Assembly (NCBI GenBank): GCA_021741155.1
Contig: JAIOYP010000007.1
Location: 1-64,000, forward strand
Direction: 5' to 3'
Source of the DNA: Flavobacteriales bacterium
GTDB lineage: Bacteria > Bacteroidota > Bacteroidia > UBA10329
Length of the DNA: 64,000 nt
Positions 35,790-43,159 of the stretch are shown here, in pieces. Made by a program: the position numbers and the translations under genes. Every line of letters starts with the position of its first letter. Positions within the stretch are counted from its first letter, which is position 1. The notes beneath the pieces were generated by a model that was not told the DNA's origin, searched no databases, and was given only the letters and a program-made list of their open reading frames with translations.

Positions 35790-36678
35790 CCACCACTCGC
35801 TCCCAATACCTTGGGGCATAGACGAACACATCGTCAGAGGTGTAGGAAAGACCATCACTACCAGCATACACCTGTATCAGATTATCGGGGGTAAAACTAA
35901 TGGTTGAGAACATTTCAATGGTTTCTCCTCCGTTTGGCATGGTCACAATGATGGGTGAATAGCGGTGGCTTCGGATGAATGGACGATTGCAAATCGGCCC
36001 GGCAAAAGGGCACCCTGAAACATCAGGAAGCCCCTGTGGGTTATGGATGTAGGTCGAATCCGTTCCACCAAACACAATTCCTGATGGCCTCAGGTTCTCT
36101 GGATACAACATGTCTAAGAGACGAATCTCGTTGCACTTTAGCAAGAGCCTGTTTGTTCCTGCATCGTATGTCACGGCATCGCTCGCCAGATTCTGTAAGA
36201 ACACGTTCTGGTATCCTATGGGCAATTCCACTTCCTGATAGTAATAGTATGGCATGAACATGAAGTAGTTCATGGTCACTTCATCCTGCTCGTAAACACC
36301 ATCTCGCAGGTCGTTGCCGTATAAGATGGGCTCGGCCGTTACCTCCTGATTGTTCGAAAAATCGACATCCAGATAAATCTGGTAATTAGGGTCGTTGTCG
36401 TGTCCATCGATGTAGGAGATCATGTGCGTGGACGAATTGGACCCCGCACTCTCGAGGTTGTCCTGATAGGCCAAAATGTTGAGTTTGGATTTGAACATGT
36501 AGGGTGTGAGGGTGGTGACTAAGGGTCCGAACTGGGTGTAGACCGAATCCTCAGAGGTTTTGCCCGAACCTTCGTCAATGGTCGCATTGGTGAATTTGAG
36601 ACGGTGCTGGATAATCCCCGATTTCTTGCAAGAGCTGAGCCCTAAAAGAATAAATAGAAAAATGCCGAAGTATTTCAT
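35770..36678 (-). CDS. lipoprotein, unknown function
   Basis: A 302-residue protein. The start at 36678 gives a lipoprotein signal (MKYFGIFLFILLGLSSCKKS, lipobox LSSC). The body is Tyr/Asn/Asp-rich with predicted beta strands (YIDGHDNDPNYQIYLDVDFSN, FMPYYYYQEVELPIGYQN) and no motif I recognise. It is likely periplasmic or surface-exposed. Its last 20 nt are within the right copy of the 176-bp repeat and are duplicated at 32227-32246. Confidence 0.75.
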   Translation of the reverse strand: MKYFGIFLFILLGLSSCKKSGIIQHRLKFTNATIDEGSGKTSEDSVYTQFGPLVTTLTPYMFKSKLNILAYQDNLESAGSNSSTHMISYIDGHDNDPNYQIYLDVDFSNNQEVTAEPILYGNDLRDGVYEQDEVTMNYFMFMPYYYYQEVELPIGYQNVFLQNLASDAVTYDAGTNRLLLKCNEIRLLDMLYPENLRPSGIVFGGTDSTYIHNPQGLPDVSGCPFAGPICNRPFIRSHRYSPIIVTMPNGGETIEMFSTISFTPDNLIQVYAGSDGLSYTSDDVFVYAPRYWERVVARLEIR

Positions 36679-36887
36679 GGGTAAGGTTAGTTGACAAAAC
36701 AAACTTCAACATACTCATCTTCAACATCACTGAGCTTGATCAGAGAAAAAGCTGTTCCTTACCAAGCGAATCTTGTACGCGTCACTCCCTGTTTATAATG
36801 ATCTATTGAATGTCGCCACTCAATTAGAGTGGCAAACGGTTCGAAAAGAGTTGGGTCAGCGGTGACTGAGACGCAAGCATTGCGTCT
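36679..36887. repeat. intergenic region with GAGACGCAA palindrome
   Basis: Mostly featureless. A perfect hairpin GAGACGCAA-GCA-TTGCGTCTC (36868-36888) ends at the hydrolase stop. The GAGACGCAA...TTGCGTCTC type recurs between genes in Bacteroidota genomes. No T-run follows, so a REP-like element is more likely than a terminator. Confidence 0.6.
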
Positions 36888-37919
36888 CTACCGTTCAAAC
36901 GTTCGATGAATAAACCCAATCACCCCTTCCATAAAAACCTCTTGGTCGTCCCACAAGGCCATGTGGCTGCCGTTGGGGCAATGCAATGATTCTCCATTCT
37001 GAACGAGGGTAGCCATCTCCTTCATTTCATCCGGATTCATGCTATCGTATTTCGCACCTACCATGAGGGTTGGTGTGGCAATTTCGTGTAGTCTATCCCA
37101 CACGCTCCAATCCTTTAGAATACCACCTGGCACAAACTCGCTTGGCCCTTGCATGTAGCTGTAAACGGGCCCGTTAAAGTGGCTAAAGCTTCGTGCCACT
37201 GGTTCTGGGAAAGGGTAAATTTTGCAGATGTGTTTGGCGTAGAATTCCTTCTCCACCAACTCCAAATAAATCGGATTTCCGTAGTCTTCGGCATCTTCAT
37301 ACATCTTTAGCGTGTCCACCAAACTTGGCCGTAATTGCTCTCTCAATTTGTTGTTGTAAGCCGCGTATTTATGAAAATCGGCTGTCATGTTGCAGATGAT
37401 TAAGCCTTTCAAATTCTGCTGATACTTGAGCGCGTATTCCAGCGCTAGAATGCCTCCCCAGCTTTGTCCGAGAAGCACGAAATTGTCCTTATTCAACCCC
37501 AAAGCAACACGCACTTGCTCCACCTCTTCTACAAAACGCTCAATGGTGTAAAGGCTCATGTCTTCGGGCTGATCGGAGTAATACGAACCCAACTGATCGT
37601 ACTCATAAAACTCAATATTCGCCTGCGGAAAAAAGCTCTGGAAGCTCTCTAAATACTCGTGCGTTCCTGCTGGACCGCCATGCAGTATCAGCACCTTCAT
37701 AGGGCTGTTTCCGTAGCGCTTTGTCCAAACCTTGTAGCCTTCTACAAGGTCAATCATTTGCACGCCTCCGGCTTGATAAGTGCCAGGGGTTTTGAAATTG
37801 TTGTAGTCGCAGTTTGTGACTGGTTCCGCTGTTTCGACCGGTGCTTGCGAGCATCCGAAAAACGTGAAAAGGAGAAAAAGAAAAACGGTTGGCCGTAGGA
37901 TGGCAGAAGTGTAATGCAT
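36888..37919 (-). CDS. lipoprotein alpha/beta hydrolase, proline-iminopeptidase family
   Basis: A 343-residue protein with a lipoprotein signal (FLLFTFFGCSQAPVE; Cys about 23). The hydrolase fold shows ILHGGPAGTHEYL (the HGGPG-type motif of this family), YDQLGSYYSDQP, the nucleophile GQSWGGILALEYA, an Asp in VGAKYDSMNP and a His in CPNGSHMALWDD. Prolyl iminopeptidases remove N-terminal proline. A lipid-anchored form would act in the periplasm or at the surface. A diverged 49-nt fragment of its 3' end lies at 31877-31925. Confidence 0.9.
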   Translation of the reverse strand: MHYTSAILRPTVFLFLLFTFFGCSQAPVETAEPVTNCDYNNFKTPGTYQAGGVQMIDLVEGYKVWTKRYGNSPMKVLILHGGPAGTHEYLESFQSFFPQANIEFYEYDQLGSYYSDQPEDMSLYTIERFVEEVEQVRVALGLNKDNFVLLGQSWGGILALEYALKYQQNLKGLIICNMTADFHKYAAYNNKLREQLRPSLVDTLKMYEDAEDYGNPIYLELVEKEFYAKHICKIYPFPEPVARSFSHFNGPVYSYMQGPSEFVPGGILKDWSVWDRLHEIATPTLMVGAKYDSMNPDEMKEMATLVQNGESLHCPNGSHMALWDDQEVFMEGVIGFIHRTFER

Positions 37920-37935
37920 GGGGCAGAATTTTCCC

Positions 37936-38304
37936 CTAAGATACGCGCTTCGCTATTTCTGAAACCGAAATGGAATTGTGCGAGGCATCATACACCACAA
38001 CTCCGTCTTTCAAAACAATTGCTTGGGGCGATTCGTGATGAACGCCCAATTGCGAGGCAATGGCGTTTGAGATGTTGCGAAAAGCGATAAGGTCTAAATA
38101 CCACGGCTCTAGGTTTTCCAAGTTCCATTCTCGCTCCAATCGACTTTTAGCCATGGAACTGATGGAGCAGCGCGTGCTGTGCTTGAAAATGAGTTGCGGT
38201 TTTTCGTGAGAGAGTTCCACAATTTCCGCAATCTGCCTTTCAGAGTTCATCGTTTTCCACGGAACACTCGAACCTCCACCACTAAACATGTCTTTCCAAC
38301 CCAA
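37936..38304 (-). CDS. ytxJ: bacilliredoxin BrxC/YtxJ family protein
   Basis: A 122-residue thioredoxin-fold protein (MGWKDMFSGGG..., then IFKHSTRCSISSMAKSRLE with a single active-site Cys). YtxJ/BrxC proteins are monothiol redoxins that remove bacillithiol from proteins. A BrxA/B-type protein is encoded 2 kb away at 40245, which supports use of bacillithiol by this organism. Confidence 0.88.
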   Translation of the reverse strand: MGWKDMFSGGGSSVPWKTMNSERQIAEIVELSHEKPQLIFKHSTRCSISSMAKSRLEREWNLENLEPWYLDLIAFRNISNAIASQLGVHHESPQAIVLKDGVVVYDASHNSISVSEIAKRVS

Positions 38305-38393
38305 AGCTGATACGAATTACGAATTTGAACGAATATACGAATGCGGTTCATAGAGTTCTGCGCATCTAGCCGATTACAACACGGCTATATAAA

Positions 38394-39503
38394 TCACTTT
38401 TCTCCCCTTTTGGGAGATGCCGAAGGCAGAGGGGCTTTTTTGCAGACCATCAATGAATGATAGTACCCAACCGTTTCCACGATTTTCTCTACTTCCAAAC
38501 CAGCTTCCTCCACGTATTGTGCCATGCGCTTGCTGTCGTACATCTTGCTGTTTCCGTTAGCCATTGAAGTAAAGTACAGCGATGTGCCGTGCAAGCAATA
38601 AGCGGCAGTCATGCTTTCCTGTAAATCCCAAAAAGTTTCGAGGATGAAAACTCGTCCATCATCGTTCAACGCATCTTTTGCATGACTCAGAATGTGCTTG
38701 ATTTGTTCGGGCGAGAAGCAATCCAAAAACTGGCTCATCCAAACCGCATCTTGGTTTTTTGGGAGTTGATAATCCGCATCCAACACGTTTTGTTCGTGGG
38801 TGGAGATTCGCTCTTGCAAACCAACAGACCGAATGAGCTCATTGGCCAGCCCGCATTGACCGGGAAGGTCAACAATTGTCATGTGCACATCGGAATCATT
38901 TTGCACGCACTGAAAAGACCATTTGCCTGTGTTTCCACCAATATCCAACATAGATTTTGGTTTGAAATGGAACACCTCTTTCCTAGCCTGAGGAAAAGCC
39001 TGATCGGAATAATGATGGTCAAACGTGAACCAGCTTTCTTTAGATCGACCAGGAAGTTTGGATAGTCCGTGATAAATGGTCGGCCAATCGCCCAATTCTT
39101 TCAAACCTGCTGGTTTTTCTTCTTTGATGGCTTCTTCAAGGTGAAAAGTGCCCTGATAGCACACGTCCTGAACGAAATCGGTGTTTGCAACCGTCTGTTT
39201 GTCCATCAACCAAAACGAACCTGTCTTGCCAATCTTGTACGTGTACGGCTCCATCAGTTTGACCAAATCCAAACTCAATCCCGCTTCTAAAAGCGTTTCC
39301 ACACCATATTCAGAAATACCAGTTTCCTTACTCAATTCTTCCGATGTAGCACCTTTTCTTCCTGCATTTGCTAAGGCTTGCAGAATGCCTGTTCTGTTAA
39401 GCGAAACTGCCGCCTGAAACATCATGGGATAGAATGAAAGTCGCTCTGCCGCCTCTTTTGCTTCGGTTAATGAAATGTTGTCTTCTTGAAATGCTTTATA
39501 CAT
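38394..39503 (-). CDS. SAM-dependent O-methyltransferase-like protein
   Basis: A 369-residue class I methyltransferase of the small-molecule O-methyltransferase type. The start at 39503 is chosen as the ATG nearest the conserved N-terminal helices. A winged-helix dimerisation region (about 45-85, KGATSEELSKETGISEYGVETLLE) precedes the SAM site MLDIGGNTGKWSF (about 185) and VDLPGQ. It is not a DNA methylase. The last ~12 residues (PLPSASPKRGEK) are encoded by a dispersed GC-rich repeat (38397-38434), which seems to have replaced the original end of the gene. Confidence 0.85.
   Translation of the reverse strand: MYKAFQEDNISLTEAKEAAERLSFYPMMFQAAVSLNRTGILQALANAGRKGATSEELSKETGISEYGVETLLEAGLSLDLVKLMEPYTYKIGKTGSFWLMDKQTVANTDFVQDVCYQGTFHLEEAIKEEKPAGLKELGDWPTIYHGLSKLPGRSKESWFTFDHHYSDQAFPQARKEVFHFKPKSMLDIGGNTGKWSFQCVQNDSDVHMTIVDLPGQCGLANELIRSVGLQERISTHEQNVLDADYQLPKNQDAVWMSQFLDCFSPEQIKHILSHAKDALNDDGRVFILETFWDLQESMTAAYCLHGTSLYFTSMANGNSKMYDSKRMAQYVEEAGLEVEKIVETVGYYHSLMVCKKAPLPSASPKRGEK
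38397..38434. repeat. dispersed GC-rich repeat forming the C-terminus of the methyltransferase
   Basis: CTTTTCTCCCCTTTTGGGAG followed by ATGCCGAAGGCAGAGGGGC, a sequence type found between genes in many Bacteroidota. Here it is read through as coding sequence. Confidence 0.6.
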
Positions 39504-39517
39504 GTTTTTAACTAATA

Positions 39518-39550
39518 AGACCTTCAAGGTTTTGAAAACCTTGAAGGTCT
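39518..39550. repeat. 33-nt palindrome (family copy 1)
   Basis: AGACCTTCAAGGTTTT-G-AAAACCTTGAAGGTCT, 16-bp perfect arms around one base, between two co-directional genes. Relatives at 48432 and 52459 have the same length and centre. Confidence 0.85.
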
Positions 39551-39557
39551 GGTTTAT

Positions 39558-40145
39558 CTATCCTTCTATCCACTGCGTAAAATACTCCTGTGGTTTTCTT
39601 CTTGTTTTTCGCGGCCAATCTTCTTTCGGATAGCCGAGGTAAAGAAATCCAAGGAATTTGTCTTTTTCGCCCAAAGTCATAAAATCTTTTGTTTCGGGCC
39701 AATACGTAATGCCACCGCTCATCCAAAATGCGCCAATACCATGCGCAGCTGCAACAAGCATCATGTTCTGAACCGCCATCGAAACCGAGGCAATTTCTTC
39801 CTCAATTGGATCACGTTCTGCTTCATCTCTTTTCATACAGATGCCAATGATAGCGGTTGTCATCAAAGGTCGATCACGCAATTTGTCGTATTTCTCCTGA
39901 TTGAAATCATCTGCCATTTTCTGCATATACAGTTCGGATTGAAAATCAGACAGTTTTTTCAGACCATCACCCATAAAAACCTTGAAGTGCCAAGGCTGCG
40001 TGTAGCGGTGCGTAGGTGCCCACTTGGCGGCATCCAACAATTCCATCACAATTTCCTTGTGCACTTTCCGTGTAGAAAAGTGTTCTGGAATGATGGTTCT
40101 CCTATCTTCAATTACTGCCCTTATCTCACTTATGTTGTAGCGCAT
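39558..40145 (-). CDS. nitroreductase family protein
   Basis: A 195-residue FMN-dependent oxidoreductase. The N-terminal RRTIIPEHFSTRKVHKEIVMELLDAAKWAPTHRYTQPWHF holds the FMN-binding pattern, then SMAVQNMMLVAAAHGIGAFWMSG and GFLYLGYPKEDWP. Substrates in the family range from nitro compounds to quinones. Its promoter (minus-strand TAACTTTG, 40168-40175) faces that of the bacilliredoxin gene. Confidence 0.92.
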   Translation of the reverse strand: MRYNISEIRAVIEDRRTIIPEHFSTRKVHKEIVMELLDAAKWAPTHRYTQPWHFKVFMGDGLKKLSDFQSELYMQKMADDFNQEKYDKLRDRPLMTTAIIGICMKRDEAERDPIEEEIASVSMAVQNMMLVAAAHGIGAFWMSGGITYWPETKDFMTLGEKDKFLGFLYLGYPKEDWPRKTRRKPQEYFTQWIEG

Positions 40146-40167
40146 TTTAACTCAATTTGACCGTGAA

Positions 40168-40207
40168 CAAAGTTATCTGGAATGAGTTTAGATAAACGGT
40201 AACTTTG
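40168..40207. promoter_or_regulatory. divergent promoter pair, both with TAACTTTG
   Basis: TAACTTTG on the minus strand at 40168-40175 drives the nitroreductase gene, and TAACTTTG on the plus strand at 40200-40207 drives the bacilliredoxin gene. Both fit TAnnTTTG. The facing arrangement allows shared redox control, but no operator is evident. Confidence 0.65.
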
Positions 40208-40244
40208 CCTCAAACTTTGAACATTTAACTTAGAACTTTTCAAT

Positions 40245-40655
40245 ATGTATCCACCAGAAATAGTAATGCCAATGAAGCATGACATCACTTCAGCCGGAGT
40301 GAAGGAATTGCTGACACCAGAAGATGTTGATGCTGCCATCACAGCCAAAGGAACTGCCTTGGTTTTTATCAATTCAGTTTGCGGTTGCGCGGCTGGAAAT
40401 GCGCGTCCATCCATTAAAATGGCTTTGAAACACAGCAAGTTGCCTACAAGAATGACCACTGTTTTTGCTGGTTTTGATGTTGCGGCCGTTGCTCAAGCGC
40501 GAAAATACATGGCGCCTTATCCACCATCAAGCCCAAGTATTGCGCTTTTTAAAGACGGAAACCTGGTTCACTTTATCGAGCGTCATCATATTGAAGGCCG
40601 TACGCCAGAAATGATTGTTGAAAATCTGACAGGAGCTTTTGACGAGTTTTGTTAA
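40245..40655 (+). CDS. bacilliredoxin BrxA/BrxB family (YphP/YqiW)
   Basis: A 136-residue thioredoxin-like protein with the CGC active site in INSVCGCAAGNARPSIKMAL (about 44-48), diagnostic of BrxA/BrxB. These dithiol redoxins remove bacillithiol from mixed disulfides. Length and the ending (EMIVENLTGAFDEFC) fit the family. Confidence 0.95.
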   Translation: MYPPEIVMPMKHDITSAGVKELLTPEDVDAAITAKGTALVFINSVCGCAAGNARPSIKMALKHSKLPTRMTTVFAGFDVAAVAQARKYMAPYPPSSPSIALFKDGNLVHFIERHHIEGRTPEMIVENLTGAFDEFC

Positions 40656-40689
40656 TTCAGTGAATTAGAGTTTTCATTACCTTTCATGT

Positions 40690-40926
40690 ATGCCAACTGT
40701 ACTTCGTTTAAACGGATTTCGCTTCTTTTTTTACAGTAATGAAGGCAACGAACCCATGCATATTCACGTTGAAAAAGGCGATGCGGTTGGCAAAGTGTGG
40801 CTTGAACCAACGTTAGAGCGGGAATATTTTTACGGCTTCACCGTTAAGGAACAAAAACAGATTCTTGAAATTGCAACTGCAAATTTGAGCCTATTTAAAA
40901 ATACGTGGAATGAAAGATTCAACTGA
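40690..40926 (+). CDS. DUF4160 protein
   Basis: A 78-residue protein, MPTVLRLNGFRFFFYSNEGNEPMHIHVEKG..., matching DUF4160 by its GFRFFFYSNE and MHIHV motifs. A -7-like TACCTTTC stands at 40678-40685, directly before the start. It overlaps the next gene by 17 nt. The pair with DUF2442 is common in bacteria and resembles a toxin-antitoxin layout, but activity is not shown. Confidence 0.85.
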   Translation: MPTVLRLNGFRFFFYSNEGNEPMHIHVEKGDAVGKVWLEPTLEREYFYGFTVKEQKQILEIATANLSLFKNTWNERFN

Positions 40927-41242
40927 TTTTAGATCGTCCGATTCATTCGAGCGCCTTATCCTTGAAGGAAAGCTGCGAATCAAAGACGTTCACGTGAACA
41001 AGGAAACAGACCGTTTGGTAGTAATCCTTTCGAGTGGCAGCGTGATTGCCACTTCGCTTTCTGACCATGCTGGGCTAAGAAACGGATCGGAAAAAGCATT
41101 GAACAATTGGCGGCTGATTGGATCTGGTATCGGAATACAATGGGAAGAGTTGGATGAAGACCTTTCACTAAAAGGCTTAGTAACTCAAGTTGTTCTGCGA
41201 CAGCTTGGCGCTTCGGGCAACGAGTTGAAGGTTGCGGTTTAA
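40910..41242 (+). CDS. DUF2442 protein
   Basis: A 110-residue protein. The core, RIKDVHVNKETDRLVVILSSGSVIATSLSDHAGL...NWRLIGSGIGIQWEELDEDLSLKGL, is the DUF2442 pattern. It starts inside the DUF4160 gene in another frame, so the two are translationally coupled. A terminator follows. Function is unknown. Confidence 0.85.
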   Translation: MKDSTDFRSSDSFERLILEGKLRIKDVHVNKETDRLVVILSSGSVIATSLSDHAGLRNGSEKALNNWRLIGSGIGIQWEELDEDLSLKGLVTQVVLRQLGASGNELKVAV

Positions 41243-41290
41243 CGTTTTACTAGGTATTTGCCGTTAAATTTTTTAGCTAATCGGGAAATG

Positions 41291-41326
41291 AAAAAGCCGC
41301 TTCAATTCTGATTGGAGCGGCTTTTT
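41291..41326. terminator. bidirectional intrinsic terminator
   Basis: AAAAAGCCGCTTCAAT-tctg-ATTGGAGCGGCTTTTTT: a 16-bp stem with one G-T pair and a T-run downstream on the plus strand (and an A-run upstream). It ends the DUF4160-DUF2442 message. Confidence 0.9.
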
Positions 41327-41350
41327 TATTCCGTTTAGTTCCTTTGTCTT

Positions 41351-42082
41351 ATGCTACGCGTTTTGTTTCTGTTGATATTCCTCTGCCAAAACTGCTTTGG
41401 GCAGGGGAAAGACTATCCCAATTTTTCAAAGATTAAGGCGAGGTTTGATGTTTGTTTTTCGACAGAAATCACTGTGTACGATGCCCTAAGAAGCGTTCAA
41501 TTTAAATATGTCTATAATCAATTTGCTGCCCCAGAATATGATGGGAGAATCGGGCTGGACATACAGATAGTTAAGAACGTCTCACTTGGTCCAATGATTG
41601 GTTTGAACTATTCAGCTAGGCGAAATGGCGAGTCAGAGGGAAACGTGATGACCACACATGGCGATGAGCGGGTTTCTTATTTCATCCGTTCAAAGTCGCT
41701 TGGTTTCAACACTGGTCTTCAAGCCAAATGGCTTTGTCTTAAAGAAGGTAAGAACAACCTGATATTGTCACTTTCAACCTATTACAGTCATCTGGTAAAC
41801 CAAGAAAATTGGGTCAGTCGTGATGTTCGCGGTTATCCAACTATTGATGGACGAGTCAAGAGTGTGTTGCAAGGACAACTCGCATTAAGATACGCATATG
41901 CTCTGGGGCGTGGTATCAACATAGAACCCTTAATCGGCCTGTCTTTTAACGCTCCGCTTGTGCAAATTGCACCTCAGGGAGTTAAGGTCTTCCCATTGTC
42001 TCCCAGCATCGGGTTAGCTTTCACCTTTGGGAAGTCTCCGGCTACTCCGAACCCGGATTCTTCAAAACCTTCGGAACCTTGA
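41351..42082 (+). CDS. secreted, probable outer-membrane beta-barrel protein
   Basis: A 243-residue protein with a signal peptide (MLRVLFLLIFLCQNCFGQG). Alternating strands (GRIGLDIQIVKNVSLGPMIGLNYSAR, LGFNTGLQAKWLCL, GINIEPLIGLSFNAPL, LSPSIGLAFTF) suit a small beta barrel ending at the aromatic residue around 230. The last ~13 residues (PATPNPDSSKPSEP) are read from DNA antisense to the end of gatC and look like a read-through tail. No specific family is recognised. Confidence 0.75.
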   Translation: MLRVLFLLIFLCQNCFGQGKDYPNFSKIKARFDVCFSTEITVYDALRSVQFKYVYNQFAAPEYDGRIGLDIQIVKNVSLGPMIGLNYSARRNGESEGNVMTTHGDERVSYFIRSKSLGFNTGLQAKWLCLKEGKNNLILSLSTYYSHLVNQENWVSRDVRGYPTIDGRVKSVLQGQLALRYAYALGRGINIEPLIGLSFNAPLVQIAPQGVKVFPLSPSIGLAFTFGKSPATPNPDSSKPSEP

Positions 42083-42344
42083 AGTAGTCTGAATCTGCCT
42101 TTGGTGCGTTCTTCAAAGCTTGTTTCTGCGTGATGGTTTTTTTCTTCTCATCATTCCGCATCACGTTCATTTCCTCCGACATATAAATGAGCGGCTCCAC
42201 GCCTTCTGTGTCGAGTTCGTTCAGCTTTTCCATGAACGAAAGAATTTTGTTCAGGTCTTTTTTGATGCGTTCTTTTTCCTCGCCTTCAAAGCTCAATCGC
42301 GCCAAGTGCGCCAATTCATCAACCGTTTTATCCGTTATATCCAT
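42042..42344 (-). CDS. gatC: Asp/Glu-tRNA amidotransferase subunit C
   Basis: A 100-residue GatC: KTVDELAHLARLSFEGEEKERIKKDLNKILSFMEKLNELDTEGVEPL, followed by a DYFKVPKVL tail. With GatA and GatB (not in view) it amidates misacylated Asp-tRNA(Asn) or Glu-tRNA(Gln). It overlaps the upstream acyltransferase gene by 17 nt and the convergent membrane-protein gene by 41 nt. Confidence 0.96.
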   Translation of the reverse strand: MDITDKTVDELAHLARLSFEGEEKERIKKDLNKILSFMEKLNELDTEGVEPLIYMSEEMNVMRNDEKKKTITQKQALKNAPKADSDYFKVPKVLKNPGSE

Positions 42345-43077
42345 GTCGTTTTAATTCTTGTCTGATCACATCCTGCGCAGCGTCTCTTAGTTCAGCGACA
42401 TCACTTGCGGTCATCCCTTTTGAGGGAATTGGCTTGTGAATTTTGATGAATGTTTTGCCTGGTCTGCCGCCTTCCCAAACATGTGGTTTGGCTGGCAAGA
42501 TGTTCCATCCGTTGACAAAAGTAACGGGAACAACGGGAACTTGCGCCTCAATAGCAATTTTGAAGGGTGAGTTCTTAAACGGAAGCATCTCTGGCGGATT
42601 ATCGGGAATAATCGCTTCGGGATAAACACCGATTGTGATTCCCTTTTTCAAATCATCCGCTGCGCGTTGATACGAGTTGTACGAAGCACGGAGATTCGTT
42701 CTGTCAATCAGGATATTCATCTTGTGAAAGAAGATGTTGAAAAACCACCATTTGCCCAATTGCACTTTTCCCATGTAATGGAAATAAATGGGGAAAGCGA
42801 TGTACGATTGGACTATATCTACGAACGAAACGTGATTGGGGACGATGATGTATGGGCCATCCGAAAGTGGTTCTTCAATCTCAACCGTGGTTCGAACTCC
42901 CGTGATAAAACAAATCATCCGAGCCCAAATCCGCTTGAGAAACATGGCTTTTTTGAAGTGTTGTTCGCGATGCACGAAGTAGAGAAAGAACGGAAAAAGT
43001 GGCATCAATGTGATGAAACACGATGCGAAAAACCATCCTCTCCAGAGTATTTTCAGCGGCCAAACTAGCTTTGACAT
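42328..43077 (-). CDS. 1-acyl-sn-glycerol-3-phosphate acyltransferase (PlsC-like)
   Basis: A 249-residue membrane-associated acyltransferase. Helices at about 8-35 precede the catalytic NHVSFVD (H-x4-D, about 83-88). VYPEAI stands where family members have PEGT(R), and VPVVPVTFVNGW follows. It should acylate lysophosphatidate in phospholipid synthesis. It overlaps gatC by 17 nt. Confidence 0.9.
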   Translation of the reverse strand: MSKLVWPLKILWRGWFFASCFITLMPLFPFFLYFVHREQHFKKAMFLKRIWARMICFITGVRTTVEIEEPLSDGPYIIVPNHVSFVDIVQSYIAFPIYFHYMGKVQLGKWWFFNIFFHKMNILIDRTNLRASYNSYQRAADDLKKGITIGVYPEAIIPDNPPEMLPFKNSPFKIAIEAQVPVVPVTFVNGWNILPAKPHVWEGGRPGKTFIKIHKPIPSKGMTASDVAELRDAAQDVIRQELKRHGYNG

Positions 43078-43125
43078 GCAACAAATTTAACAGGATGTTT
43101 CGGCCAAGTCCGAAATCAGAATTTC

Positions 43126-43133
43126 TACTTTTG
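43126..43133 (+). promoter_or_regulatory. -7 element TACTTTTG of trpS
   Basis: Exact TAnnTTTG match 26 nt before the trpS ATG. Confidence 0.6.
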
Positions 43134-43159
43134 GCATTCTGTCTGATAAAGACGAAAAT

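Noticed and set aside
36868-36888. Terminator of the hydrolase gene
   Set aside because: The hairpin is perfect but no T-run follows on either strand, so a dispersed palindromic repeat is the better call.
38394-39503. Possible restriction-modification or defence locus
   Set aside because: The methyltransferase is of the small-molecule O-methyltransferase type (dimerisation winged helix plus DIGGNTG motif), and no restriction enzyme or other defence gene is adjacent.
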